This document shows, piece by piece, positions 1 through 6,851 of a DNA stretch of 8,793 nucleotides. The translations under genes were made by a program, and so were the position numbers. The notes beneath the pieces were generated by a model. The model saw only the letters and a program-made list of their open reading frames with translations, did no database searches and was not told the DNA's origin. Source of the DNA: Acidobacteriota bacterium (GTDB lineage Bacteria; Acidobacteriota; Terriglobia; Terriglobales; Acidobacteriaceae); the NCBI GenBank assembly GCA_023441255.1, contig JAEZPW010000245.1, positions 1-8,793 on the forward strand, in the 5' to 3' direction. Within the stretch, counting starts at the first letter, position 1; every line of letters begins with the position of its first letter.

Positions 1-5
1 CCCCC

Positions 6-42
6 GTGGCGGGGGGGGGGGCGGCGAACCCCCCCCCACCAC
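6..42. repeat. G-run/C-run hairpin at window edge
   Basis: A run of 11 G (11-21) is followed by a run of 9 C (29-37), flanked by GTGG (6-9) and CCAC (39-42). These arms can fold into a stem of about 13 bp with one C/A mismatch and a loop of about 9 nt. No T-tract follows on the + strand, so it is not a classical intrinsic terminator. Bases 1-89 contain no other recognisable feature apart from the Shine-Dalgarno of the first small gene. Homopolymer runs at the very edge could also be an assembly or sequencing artefact. Confidence 0.45.
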
Positions 43-89
43 AACGAATCATCTAATACAGATCAATTGTCGCGCTCAATGGAGAAGTT

Positions 90-260
90 ATGAGACGAAG
101 CAACGGACGACGCCGTTCTGAGATCACCCCTCTGCGGAGGGAGCCGGAGGAAGAGCGCAACTACTGCCCAGCGTGCCGACAGGTGTACTCAAGCAAGGAA
201 TCATGTGACTGCCATGAGTCACCTCTCGAGAAACAGCGCAGGCTCAGGCCGGCTGCCTAA
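90..260 (+). CDS. 56-aa zinc-ribbon-like microprotein
   Basis: A short reading frame, ATG to TAA, encodes 56 residues. A good Shine-Dalgarno (GGAG, 81-84) sits 5 nt before the ATG. The protein is very basic and acidic at the N-terminus (RRSNGRRRSE, then EPEEER). It then has a compact Cys/His cluster, Y-C26-P-A-C29 and, nine residues later, C39-D-C41-H42, which is the look of a single small zinc ribbon or knuckle. The tail is Arg/Lys-rich. There is no signal peptide or membrane segment, so it is likely cytoplasmic and possibly binds nucleic acid or protein. It lies about 57 bp upstream of the PAS kinase start on the same strand, so co-transcription is plausible. I do not recognise a named family. 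The ordered Cys pattern plus the RBS support a real gene; function is unknown. Confidence 0.6.
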   Translation: MRRSNGRRRSEITPLRREPEEERNYCPACRQVYSSKESCDCHESPLEKQRRLRPAA

Positions 261-317
261 CAATGATTGCGAAATCCTGGGGCACACAGGCCCTCAGAGC
301 TGAGGACCAGATTCAGA

Positions 318-1520
318 GTGAACCCAACCAAAGCCAATCCTTTGGCACCCGCCGGCCGACTTCGCGACCGCGAAGAGCGGTTCCGCACGACGGTGGACTA
401 CGCGCCGGTGGGGATTTCACACACAGACATGCAGGGTCGCTGGCTGTATGTGAATCAGCGCTTTTGTGAGATCGTCGGCTACACCCGCGAGGAGCTGTTA
501 CAAAGAACATTCGCTGATATCACCCATCCGGACTCCCTGGCCGAGAATGTCGCTCTCGAAGAGAAGCTGTTTGCCGGTGAGATAGATCGCTTTTCGATGG
601 AGAAGCAGTACATCCGCAAGGACGGAGAGCTTGTGTGGGTGAATCTCACCGTCTCGCTAGTCCGTCATCATGAAGGTCATCCGGCGTATACGATCGGTAT
701 CGTCGAGGACATCACGGAACGGAAGCAGAGCCTTGAAGCTTTGCACAACGCCGAGAAATTGCTGGCTGCCGGTCGGCTCGCCGCGACCATCGCCCACGAA
801 CTGAACAATCCGCTCGCCGGCATCTTTAATCTCGTTTACCTTCTGCAGTCCGATCCGGCAATGAGCCGGGCCTCCCGGCAACTCCTCGACACGCTTGATG
901 TTCAGCTGCAGCGCGTGGCTGACGTAACGAAACGCGCATTAACCTTCTATCGTGAGACGAGCGCTCCTGAGCCGGTGCAGGTCTGTCCGGTGCTCGAGGA
1001 GGTCCTCAGCGCCTTCGAGGCGCAGTTGAAAAGCGCTCACATTAGCATCGAGGTGGAGTGCGTGCCAGACGCAACGATCATGGGTTTTCCTGGTGAGTTG
1101 CGCCACACCTTTGCTAACCTCCTGACCAATGCGATTGACGCGTTGGGCGAAATAAATGAAAAGCGCTCGCTTTATGTCGGTGCGCGGCTGGGTTTTGATT
1201 GGAAGAAGCCCGATCGCAAAGGAATCAGAGTTTGTTTTCGCGATAACGGCTGCGGTATTCCGCGCTCCAGTTGGGCAAGGTTGTACGATCCGTTCTTCAC
1301 GACCAAGCTGAAGGCCAATGGATTGGGTCTGTGGGTCGCGAAAGGAATCATCGAAAAGCACGGCGGTAGCATCCGCTTGCGCAGTCGTACCGCCGGGCCT
1401 CGTCGTGGCAGCTACTTTTCGATCTTTTTGCCCTATCAGCCACCTGATCGCAGCCAGACTGAGCCGCTGACCGCACAAATTGGACGCGAACTGCTGCAGA
1501 ACCGCGGATCGGCCTCGTAA
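318..1520 (+). CDS. Soluble PAS-domain sensor histidine kinase
   Basis: A two-component sensor kinase of about 400 aa that autophosphorylates on His and passes phosphate to an unseen response regulator. Numbering is from the GTG at 318. A PAS/PAC sensor spans about residues 20-135 (starts FRTTVDYAPVGISHTD, ends IGIVEDITERK). The HisKA H-box is LAATIAHELNNPL with phospho-acceptor H160. The HATPase_c domain shows an N-box (NLLTNAIDAL, N271), a G1 box (DNGCGI, D309), an F-box (DPFFTTK) and a G2 box (GLGLW). All catalytic motifs look intact. There is no transmembrane segment, so the PAS domain would sense an intracellular or diffusible cue. Start choice: GTG 318 has GAGGA 11 nt upstream. A TTG at 267 in the same frame would add 17 unconserved residues and lacks a clear RBS. 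No receiver domain and no adjacent regulator gene are visible. It converges on the DUF6448 gene with an 8-bp gap. Confidence 0.93.
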   Translation: MNPTKANPLAPAGRLRDREERFRTTVDYAPVGISHTDMQGRWLYVNQRFCEIVGYTREELLQRTFADITHPDSLAENVALEEKLFAGEIDRFSMEKQYIRKDGELVWVNLTVSLVRHHEGHPAYTIGIVEDITERKQSLEALHNAEKLLAAGRLAATIAHELNNPLAGIFNLVYLLQSDPAMSRASRQLLDTLDVQLQRVADVTKRALTFYRETSAPEPVQVCPVLEEVLSAFEAQLKSAHISIEVECVPDATIMGFPGELRHTFANLLTNAIDALGEINEKRSLYVGARLGFDWKKPDRKGIRVCFRDNGCGIPRSSWARLYDPFFTTKLKANGLGLWVAKGIIEKHGGSIRLRSRTAGPRRGSYFSIFLPYQPPDRSQTEPLTAQIGRELLQNRGSAS

Positions 1521-1528
1521 GACGCAGA

Positions 1529-2161
1529 TTACTGGTGTTGGTGTGTCTCTGTGGCCGCCGTCTGTACCTCATGGCCGGCGTGGGCCGCCCCTCCGCTCAC
1601 CGCCTGATGCAGACCCTCCACGTAGTGAATGAATTCCACGTAGGCTGCGACGTACGATCGTCCGGCCTCCGTGCTGTGATCGGCATGCTTGCTGGCGGCC
1701 TGCGCCGCGGCAAATCGCCGTGGAATGTTGTTTGCCACTTCGGTCGTGACTTGCTTGATCAGCGCATCTGCCGAACCGGTCTCCAGCGCTTTGTCAGCCA
1801 GTGCAATGCCAGGTTCAACTTCTGTCCCCGCAGGTTTCAGGCCGGTGTAGGGTTCGCCCTCGCCGGCTCGGTGTATGCGAACTAGCGTTTCAAAGAAGTG
1901 CATGTCTGCCAGTTCCCGCGCTTCAGGGCCCAGGGCGCGCACTTTCATGGCGTGCACAAACGCTGACCTGATCTCGGCTTCGTCGCCCGGCTGAACCCAC
2001 TTCAGCACCGGAGTGACATCGCCGGTATTGAGAGCGAGTTTGGCTGCCGTGACGACCGGGCCATCAGTCGTGTCGCAGTGCGCCGCGGCAAGTTGTGGCA
2101 GCAGAACCGCGACCGAGATTATGGCAATAACGAGGATGAGATTACGGGCCTTCGCATTCAT
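1529..2161 (-). CDS. DUF6448 family exported protein
   Basis: 210 aa from the ATG at 2161, chosen because GAGGAG (2169-2174, minus strand) sits 7 nt upstream; the open frame runs 25 codons further without another good signal. Residues about 5-27 form a typical Sec signal peptide (NLILVIAIISVAVLLPQLAAA). Predicted cleavage after A27 would leave the mature N-terminus H28-C-D-T. The core (HCDTTDGPVV, WVQPGDEAEI, ELADMHFFETLVRIHRAGEGEPYTG split over residues 28-106) matches my memory of DUF6448, a family with no known function. The C-terminal tail is His-rich (H194, H197, H207, H209). The protein is likely periplasmic. It is a single-gene unit between the convergent kinase and the divergent methyltransferase. 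Metal binding by the exposed N-terminal His and the tail is possible but is only inference. Confidence 0.88.
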   Translation of the reverse strand: MNAKARNLILVIAIISVAVLLPQLAAAHCDTTDGPVVTAAKLALNTGDVTPVLKWVQPGDEAEIRSAFVHAMKVRALGPEARELADMHFFETLVRIHRAGEGEPYTGLKPAGTEVEPGIALADKALETGSADALIKQVTTEVANNIPRRFAAAQAASKHADHSTEAGRSYVAAYVEFIHYVEGLHQAVSGGAAHAGHEVQTAATETHQHQ

Positions 2162-2168
2162 GATGTCG

Positions 2169-2174
2169 CTCCTC
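2169..2174 (-). promoter_or_regulatory. Shine-Dalgarno of the DUF6448 gene
   Basis: CTCCTC on the + strand reads GAGGAG on the minus strand, 7 nt before the ATG at 2161. It fixes the start at the signal-peptide methionine rather than at the longer open frame. Confidence 0.75.
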
Positions 2175-2263
2175 ACGTTAATATCAGGACCCGATGGAAC
2201 AGCTTCCAGGCGATCGCGCCTTCGTGTACGACTCAAGGTAGATTCCTATGCTGCAAGTGCATT

Positions 2264-2279
2264 GTGAATGGCGATTCAC
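2264..2279. promoter_or_regulatory. Short perfect dyad in divergent intergenic region
   Basis: GTGAAT-GGCG-ATTCAC is a 6-bp perfect inverted repeat, about 100 bp upstream of the DUF6448 start and about 165 bp upstream of the methyltransferase start. It could be an operator or a small hairpin. The surrounding 283 bp (2162-2444) holds no convincing gene. A 6-bp dyad is short enough to occur by chance. Confidence 0.25.
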
Positions 2280-2432
2280 GGCGGGGATACGACTTTTATC
2301 ACACCGCCCCGCAACAGCACTGTGGCTTAGCACAAGCGACGAGCGGAACCTCGAATTGTGCCGGCCCCACAGGTAAGCGTCGGAGCGATGAACAGGGCCA
2401 GCAACGTGCCAGCCTTGTCGTTTCGCTCCGTG

Positions 2433-2438
2433 TAGAAT
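2433..2438 (+). promoter_or_regulatory. -10-like box for a leaderless start of the methyltransferase
   Basis: TAGAAT matches the TATAAT consensus at 5 of 6 positions and ends 6 nt before the GTG start at 2445, so transcription would begin at or next to the start codon. No Shine-Dalgarno is present in this interval. No good -35 is seen at 16-18 bp spacing. The TAG within the box is an in-frame stop, so translation cannot begin further upstream. Confidence 0.45.
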
Positions 2439-2444
2439 CCTTGC

Positions 2445-3179
2445 GTGCGGAACCCTGCTTCTGGCTTCAGACGTCTTCGCGTAGTGCTCGTGGCCGCCCG
2501 CAATCCTCTGAACATCGGGGCAGCTGCTCGCGCCATGAGCAACTTCGGTATAACCTGCCTTCGTGTGGTGAACCCCTACTCGATTGCTTTTCGCGAGGCG
2601 CGTTCCGCCGTGGGGGCTGCAGCGGTCCTGGAAAGTGCAGAGGAGTTTGCCACCCTCGCCGAAGCCACCGCCGATTGTTCGCTCGTGGTTGGCACGACCG
2701 CCGCGACTTCTCGCCATCTGCAGCAGAATTTACGCACTCTGCAGGAGGGCGCTCCGCTACTTCGAGATCGCCTTCAATCCAGTGCTGTTGCCGTTGTCTT
2801 TGGGTCTGAGAAGCGCGGTCTTTCCAATGACGACCTCAGTCACTGTCATTGGCTCCTTAACATCCCGACCCATGACCAGCACAAGTCAATGAACCTGGGG
2901 CAGGCCGTTGCCGTCTGTCTTTATGAACTGACCAGAGACACTGTTGCTGGTCCGGTCGAATCCGTCGAGTTCGCCAGCGCTGCGCAAATTGATAGGATCA
3001 CGTCCGGTCTGGTTCACATCCTCAAGACAAGCGGGTACTTCAATGCCGCCAGTTCGTCGTCAGCCGAGCAACGAGTTAGGCGTTTCGTGCGCAGGCTTTC
3101 CATCCACTCTGCTGATAGTGAGATGCTACTCGGAATGCTGCGGCAGATTTCCTGGAAGCTGGACTCCGATTCGGCGTGA
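2445..3179 (+). CDS. TrmJ/TrmH-family (SPOUT) RNA 2'-O-methyltransferase
   Basis: 244 aa, the usual size for TrmJ-like SpoU-class enzymes, which transfer methyl from S-adenosylmethionine to a ribose 2'-hydroxyl in tRNA (or rRNA) in the cytoplasm. Motif 1 is ARNPLNIGAAARAMSNFG (residues 18-35). Motif 2 is VFGSEKRGLSNDDL (118-131). Motif 3 is LNIPTHDQHKSMNLGQAVAV (138-157), which forms the knotted SAM site. The C-terminal part (about 180-244) is helical, with RRFVRRL and EMLLGMLRQISWKL, like the TrmJ C-terminal extension. The start is GTG at 2445: an in-frame TAG sits 12 nt upstream and the next in-frame GTG (2484) would delete the first strand of the fold. No RBS is seen, so initiation may be leaderless. 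The exact nucleotide target cannot be read from the sequence, so I give no symbol. Confidence 0.92.
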   Translation: MRNPASGFRRLRVVLVAARNPLNIGAAARAMSNFGITCLRVVNPYSIAFREARSAVGAAAVLESAEEFATLAEATADCSLVVGTTAATSRHLQQNLRTLQEGAPLLRDRLQSSAVAVVFGSEKRGLSNDDLSHCHWLLNIPTHDQHKSMNLGQAVAVCLYELTRDTVAGPVESVEFASAAQIDRITSGLVHILKTSGYFNAASSSSAEQRVRRFVRRLSIHSADSEMLLGMLRQISWKLDSDSA

Positions 3180-3298
3180 ACCGGCCCCATTCATCGCAGA
3201 CACCGACTCTGCTCACGGGCCATTTCAAAACTTGCAGCCTGGTGGGGCAGTGCTTGCGACCGCCAGGGCAAAGTGTTCATCTAGAACTTACGACACCC

Positions 3299-3304
3299 GG
3301 AGAG
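3299..3304 (+). promoter_or_regulatory. Shine-Dalgarno deciding a TTG start
   Basis: GGAGAG lies 7 nt before the TTG at 3312 and supports this non-ATG start for the phosphoesterase. The 132-bp gap before the gene (3180-3311) holds no other feature I can support; a TTGCGA at 3254 lacks a matching -10. Confidence 0.65.
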
Positions 3305-3311
3305 TCGCACC

Positions 3312-4559
3312 TTGCGCTTTGGTCTCATTTATTGGATATTGCCATTCGTCATCCTGATCTCGATTTTGACGCTGTTCTTCTTTGCTCAGCGCTTCTGGTT
3401 TAGGCAAGCTTTCTCGCTCCTCGAACGCCTGCCTTCCCGCACCTGGCAAAAGATCGGACGGGCAGCCGTAACCGTCATCTTCGCGTCTTTCGTGGTGCTC
3501 CTTGCAGACCGCATCTTCTTGCACTTGTTGCCCAGTCAGGGCCCGGCTTCGCTCTTCATTCAGGTGACGCAGCTCTGGCTTTTCGCCTCGTCCTTGGCGT
3601 TCCTCGCCATGAAAGTTGTTTATGGAGTTGAGTGGCTTTGGTCAGGAGCTACTCGCGCTTCGTCATCGAGTCCGGTCGACGGCGAACGGCGGAGCTTCTT
3701 CAAGTACGCTGCGTATGGCGCCGGAGCGATCCCCTTGCTTGCCGGCATCTACGGGTACACCGCGGAACGCTTTGATTTCACGGTTCACTCCGTCGAGGTT
3801 CCCATCCCCAATCTCCCGGCTAACCTTGATGGTTTTCGCATCGTCCAGCTCAGCGACATTCACATCGGTGATTTCATGCCTGCGCACGAAGTTCGTCGCG
3901 CTGTCGAGATTGCGAACGGCCTCAACGCCCATCTCGCCGTCCTCACCGGGGATCTGCTGACCAGCAAACGTGACCCGCTGTACGTCTGCGTTGCCGAACT
4001 CAGCAGGCTCAATGCTCCTCTCGGCATCTGGGGTTGCAACGGCAACCATGAAATCTATGCTGATGCCGAAGATGAAGCCGAACGCCTGTACCAGCGATTC
4101 GGCATGACGCTCTTGCGGCAGCGTAGCGCGCAAGTCGAATGGAATGGCGCCAGGCTGAACCTGATCGGCGTCGACTATCAACGTCAGCCTCGGTCATTTC
4201 CTGCGTCGTCGAGGCCCATGCTGGAAGGCGTAGAAGGGCTCGTACGCAACGACATGCCCAATGTGCTGCTCTCGCACAACCCGAACAGCTTTCACCGTGC
4301 TGCTGAGCTTGGCATCGAGCTGAGTCTGGCTGGGCACACGCACGGCGGGCAGGTCAAAATCGAAATCATCGATCACAGCTTCAGTCCGGCATCCTTTGTG
4401 ACCGACTTCATCGCGGGGCTTTATCGCCTGCCCGCCAGTGGCAGGGAAGGTGCCGGATTCGCGCATCTTTACGTTAATCGGGGGTTGGGGACTATCGGCG
4501 TCCCTGCGAGAATCGGTGTGGACCCCGAGATAACGCTGCTCACGCTGCGACGGGCATAA
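3312..4559 (+). CDS. Membrane-anchored metallophosphoesterase (YkuE/YaeI-like)
   Basis: 415 aa. The N-terminal part has hydrophobic helices at about residues 4-25, 50-65 and 80-104. RRSFFK (126-131) then leads into another hydrophobic stretch (KYAAYGAGAIPLLAGIYGY), resembling an internal twin-arginine-type signal. The C-terminal calcineurin-like domain (about 173-412) has the full dinuclear metal set: D182-I-H184 (LSDIHIGD), D214 (LTGDL), G-N245-H246-E (NGNHE), H322 (LSHNP) and G-H342-T-H344-G-G. It should hydrolyse phosphomonoester or diester bonds using two divalent metals; relatives act on lipid-linked or nucleotide-sugar phosphates, but the substrate here is unknown. The domain probably faces the periplasm, though topology is inferred. 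The start is TTG 3312, fixed by GGAGAG 7 nt upstream. It follows the methyltransferase by 132 bp and converges on the TonB receptor gene with 25 bp between. Confidence 0.92.
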   Translation: MRFGLIYWILPFVILISILTLFFFAQRFWFRQAFSLLERLPSRTWQKIGRAAVTVIFASFVVLLADRIFLHLLPSQGPASLFIQVTQLWLFASSLAFLAMKVVYGVEWLWSGATRASSSSPVDGERRSFFKYAAYGAGAIPLLAGIYGYTAERFDFTVHSVEVPIPNLPANLDGFRIVQLSDIHIGDFMPAHEVRRAVEIANGLNAHLAVLTGDLLTSKRDPLYVCVAELSRLNAPLGIWGCNGNHEIYADAEDEAERLYQRFGMTLLRQRSAQVEWNGARLNLIGVDYQRQPRSFPASSRPMLEGVEGLVRNDMPNVLLSHNPNSFHRAAELGIELSLAGHTHGGQVKIEIIDHSFSPASFVTDFIAGLYRLPASGREGAGFAHLYVNRGLGTIGVPARIGVDPEITLLTLRRA

Positions 4560-4566
4560 TATGCCC
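4552..4566. terminator. Dyad in convergent gap, possible bidirectional termination site
   Basis: GGGCATAATATGCCC is a perfect palindrome with 7-bp arms around a single A. It overlaps the TAA stop of the phosphoesterase and lies just beyond the stop of the convergent TonB receptor gene. Its position suits a two-way transcription end, but neither side has a T-tract, so it is not a standard intrinsic terminator. Confidence 0.35.
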
Positions 4567-4584
4567 TCCGAATGGCGGCCAGTG

Positions 4585-6789
4585 CTAGAAGTGAAACCTG
4601 TAGCGCACCTGCACTGCGATCATTCTGGGATCGGAGTAGTGCGAGCCCCCAAAGGTGTTGCTCAGGTCGACATAGTAACGGCGGTTCATCAGGTTCGTCG
4701 CGGTCAGTTTTGCAGCCCAGTTCTCGCCGAAAGTTTTTCCCACCGCAATGTCAACGGTCGTGTGCGGCGGGAGATGATCGGGTCCGTCTCCGTTCAGAAA
4801 GCCCGCACCGTAGTTAACATTCGCTGCTATCCACGCTCTCCACGCCAGGTCGGCACGGACACCGGCACTTAGAGTGTCCCGCTGATCGTGATCGAGGAAA
4901 AACAACCCCTCTTCCGGCGGCGTGAAGTCGGTCAGCCCTCCTGAGATTCCGCCTTCGCCCTGCACCATCTGGTGCGAATAGGCCACGTGAACGTCCGCTA
5001 ACCCGAACAGTCGTGGTGATCGAACTGTACTCTCGAAGCCTCGTATTCGCGCTCGATCGATCGTCAGCGGGAGGAACACGTTTGAATTTCCGAGCGCGTC
5101 ATGATCGAAGAAGTTGCGGGCTCCTGTTCGGAAGTAGTCGGCTTCGAAGGCCCATCCGTTCACAGGGATGGTCATGCCGACATCGTATTGCTCGTCGCGT
5201 TCTCCGTGCAGTGGCAGGAACGCGAATCCTTGTTCCGCCGCAACCTCCAGCAACGGTCCGGAGACGGTCGAGAGCGGTGGCGGCTGATAGAACCGTGAAT
5301 ATGTTCCGCGCAGCACCCATCGGAGCCTCGGAACCTCGATTGCGGCCCCCAATCTCGGGCTTGTGGCAGTCTCGAGAAGCTGCCCCGAGAATCGTGTCCA
5401 TCTCACGCCCCCGGTCAAGGTCAACCATTGGAAAGGCTTGTACTGGTCCTCCAGAAAGACGGCTTCCAGTTGCCCGTTTACGATCTCCCGCTGCTGCAGC
5501 GCGGATTCTGGGTTGGCCCCGGAAACGAGTGCCAGGTATGTGTTGTCGTGCTGTCCGAACGCATACAGTCCCACTTTCGCGTTGTGCTTACCTTTCACCA
5601 GGGCAACCGAGACCTGTCCTCCGGCATAGGTGGAGGCGCGGTTGTTCGTCGCTGATATTGGATCCTGCGGTCCACCTTCAAATGCTGCCCGGTTGAAGTG
5701 GAAGAACGGCGTTACCGTAAACAATACTGACTGCGATATGGTCCGCAGGAACGTGAAGTTTGCGAATGCATCCTGTTCCCGTTCGCGGTCCCGTATGCCG
5801 GAAGCCTGCTGATCGGGATCATTCGGAACTTGGTAATAGTCGGCTCGCACCGAACCTACGAAGCGGAGTTGGTCCTTCGCATCGGGATTGAACGTGATTG
5901 AAGTGAACGCACCTGCGCCTGCGGCCTGATTGTGAAGGAGAGCGCTTGTGGGTGTCTCCAGGCCGTAATCCGTACGGTTGGCATTGGCACTCACGTAATA
6001 TGCAAAACGGTCAGAATGACTGCCGTATGTGATCTGGTCGTTCGTCTGGTTGAAACTGCCGTAGCTCAGAACCAGTTCGCCGCTTTTCTTCATTTCGAAG
6101 CCCGAGCGCGGAACGACGTTGAAAACCCCGTAGGTCCTGTCGCCATACTCGGCGCCGAAACCTCCCCGTTGAGCCTCGATGAAATCAGCATCTTTCGGGT
6201 CGAACTGCGGGCCCACATTGCTTGCGATATTCGTGTTTGGTACCGGAACCCCGTCGATCGCCCAGGTAACCTGGTGACCGCCACGGACGTGCAGTTGGTC
6301 GTGCACCACGTATGAACCGGGAACGAAATCGGTGATGAACGAAAGGCTGTTCGTCCGGTCTGCCCCGGGAGTCTGCGCGATCTGGCTCTGCTTTACGAGC
6401 GTCAGCGGCGATGACGCAACCGGGGCGACCTCCGCAGGTGCAGCGCTCACCTGGATCTCTTCTTTCGCAGTTGCCAGTTGCAATTGCGTGTGAAACTCCT
6501 GCACACGATCGGAGATGGCTGTTAGCGTCCTTCGCTCGGTTGCGAACCCGGGCGCCTCGATCGCAAGTTCGTATTCGCCTACCGGCACCGCAAGGAACTG
6601 GGCGACTCCGGCTTGATCAGTGACAGTCTTGCGGCTCCACGACGACGTCGTACTTCGCAACACGACACTTGCATTGGCAACTGCGCGGTGCTGCGGATCA
6701 TGGACGATGGTCTTGATCGTGCCGAACACACTTGCGTGCATCATCGACGCCAATAGCAGGGCAACGACACTTGCAATGACTCGCGACAA
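4585..6789 (-). CDS. TonB-dependent outer-membrane receptor, proposed nickel/metal importer
   Basis: 734 aa from a TTG at 6789, chosen because GGAGG lies exactly 6 nt upstream; the frame stays open to a TTG at 6897 but without a signal. Residues 1-20 are a signal peptide (VIASVVALLLASMMHAS). Residues about 22-107 are a carboxypeptidase-regulatory-type beta-sandwich typical of Oar-like receptors. EEIQVSA (111-117) resembles a TonB box. Plug domain: about 125-230, with LHVRGGHQVTWAIDGVPVPN (167-186) and EAQRGGFGAEYGDRTYGVFN (205-224). A 22-strand-type barrel fills the rest and ends RYRFHF with the terminal Phe expected for BAM assembly. It takes a substrate across the outer membrane using TonB-ExbBD energy. 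Substrate is not readable from sequence; nickel is inferred from the upstream nikR, the exported Cys/His protein and divergent nikM. Cobalt, a metallophore or cobalamin are alternatives. It lies 62 bp after the preceding gene, likely one operon. Confidence 0.92.
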   Translation of the reverse strand: MSRVIASVVALLLASMMHASVFGTIKTIVHDPQHRAVANASVVLRSTTSSWSRKTVTDQAGVAQFLAVPVGEYELAIEAPGFATERRTLTAISDRVQEFHTQLQLATAKEEIQVSAAPAEVAPVASSPLTLVKQSQIAQTPGADRTNSLSFITDFVPGSYVVHDQLHVRGGHQVTWAIDGVPVPNTNIASNVGPQFDPKDADFIEAQRGGFGAEYGDRTYGVFNVVPRSGFEMKKSGELVLSYGSFNQTNDQITYGSHSDRFAYYVSANANRTDYGLETPTSALLHNQAAGAGAFTSITFNPDAKDQLRFVGSVRADYYQVPNDPDQQASGIRDREREQDAFANFTFLRTISQSVLFTVTPFFHFNRAAFEGGPQDPISATNNRASTYAGGQVSVALVKGKHNAKVGLYAFGQHDNTYLALVSGANPESALQQREIVNGQLEAVFLEDQYKPFQWLTLTGGVRWTRFSGQLLETATSPRLGAAIEVPRLRWVLRGTYSRFYQPPPLSTVSGPLLEVAAEQGFAFLPLHGERDEQYDVGMTIPVNGWAFEADYFRTGARNFFDHDALGNSNVFLPLTIDRARIRGFESTVRSPRLFGLADVHVAYSHQMVQGEGGISGGLTDFTPPEEGLFFLDHDQRDTLSAGVRADLAWRAWIAANVNYGAGFLNGDGPDHLPPHTTVDIAVGKTFGENWAAKLTATNLMNRRYYVDLSNTFGGSHYSDPRMIAVQVRYRFHF

Positions 6790-6795
6790 AGCGGA

Positions 6796-6800
6796 CCTCC
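6796..6800 (-). promoter_or_regulatory. Shine-Dalgarno deciding the receptor's TTG start
   Basis: CCTCC on the + strand is GGAGG on the minus strand, 6 nt from the TTG at 6789. This trims 36 residues from the longest open frame and places the start directly before the signal peptide. Confidence 0.75.
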
Positions 6801-6851
6801 GGCCCGGAGCATGGCTCCATAGTCCCCTACAAAAGTGCTGATCTTGGAAGT

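Noticed and set aside
205..222. GTGACT-N6-AGTCAC inverted repeat
   Set aside because: It lies inside the microprotein coding sequence over the CDCHES codons; six-bp arms are short and no regulatory role is evident.
939..1478. 179-aa open frame antisense to the kinase
   Set aside because: It lies wholly inside a gene with intact kinase motifs, has no recognisable domain and no RBS; it is a high-GC shadow frame.
2388..2435. 15-codon upstream frame (ATG at 2388, stop TAG at 2433) as a leader peptide for the methyltransferase
   Set aside because: The GGAG is only 2 nt from the ATG, the peptide has no regulatory codon run, and the likely transcription start lies downstream of it.
2078..2809. 243-aa + strand open frame overlapping the DUF6448 start, the intergenic region and the methyltransferase
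   Set aside because: Its product is rich in Arg, Ser and Cys without domain character and it overlaps two well-supported genes in other frames.
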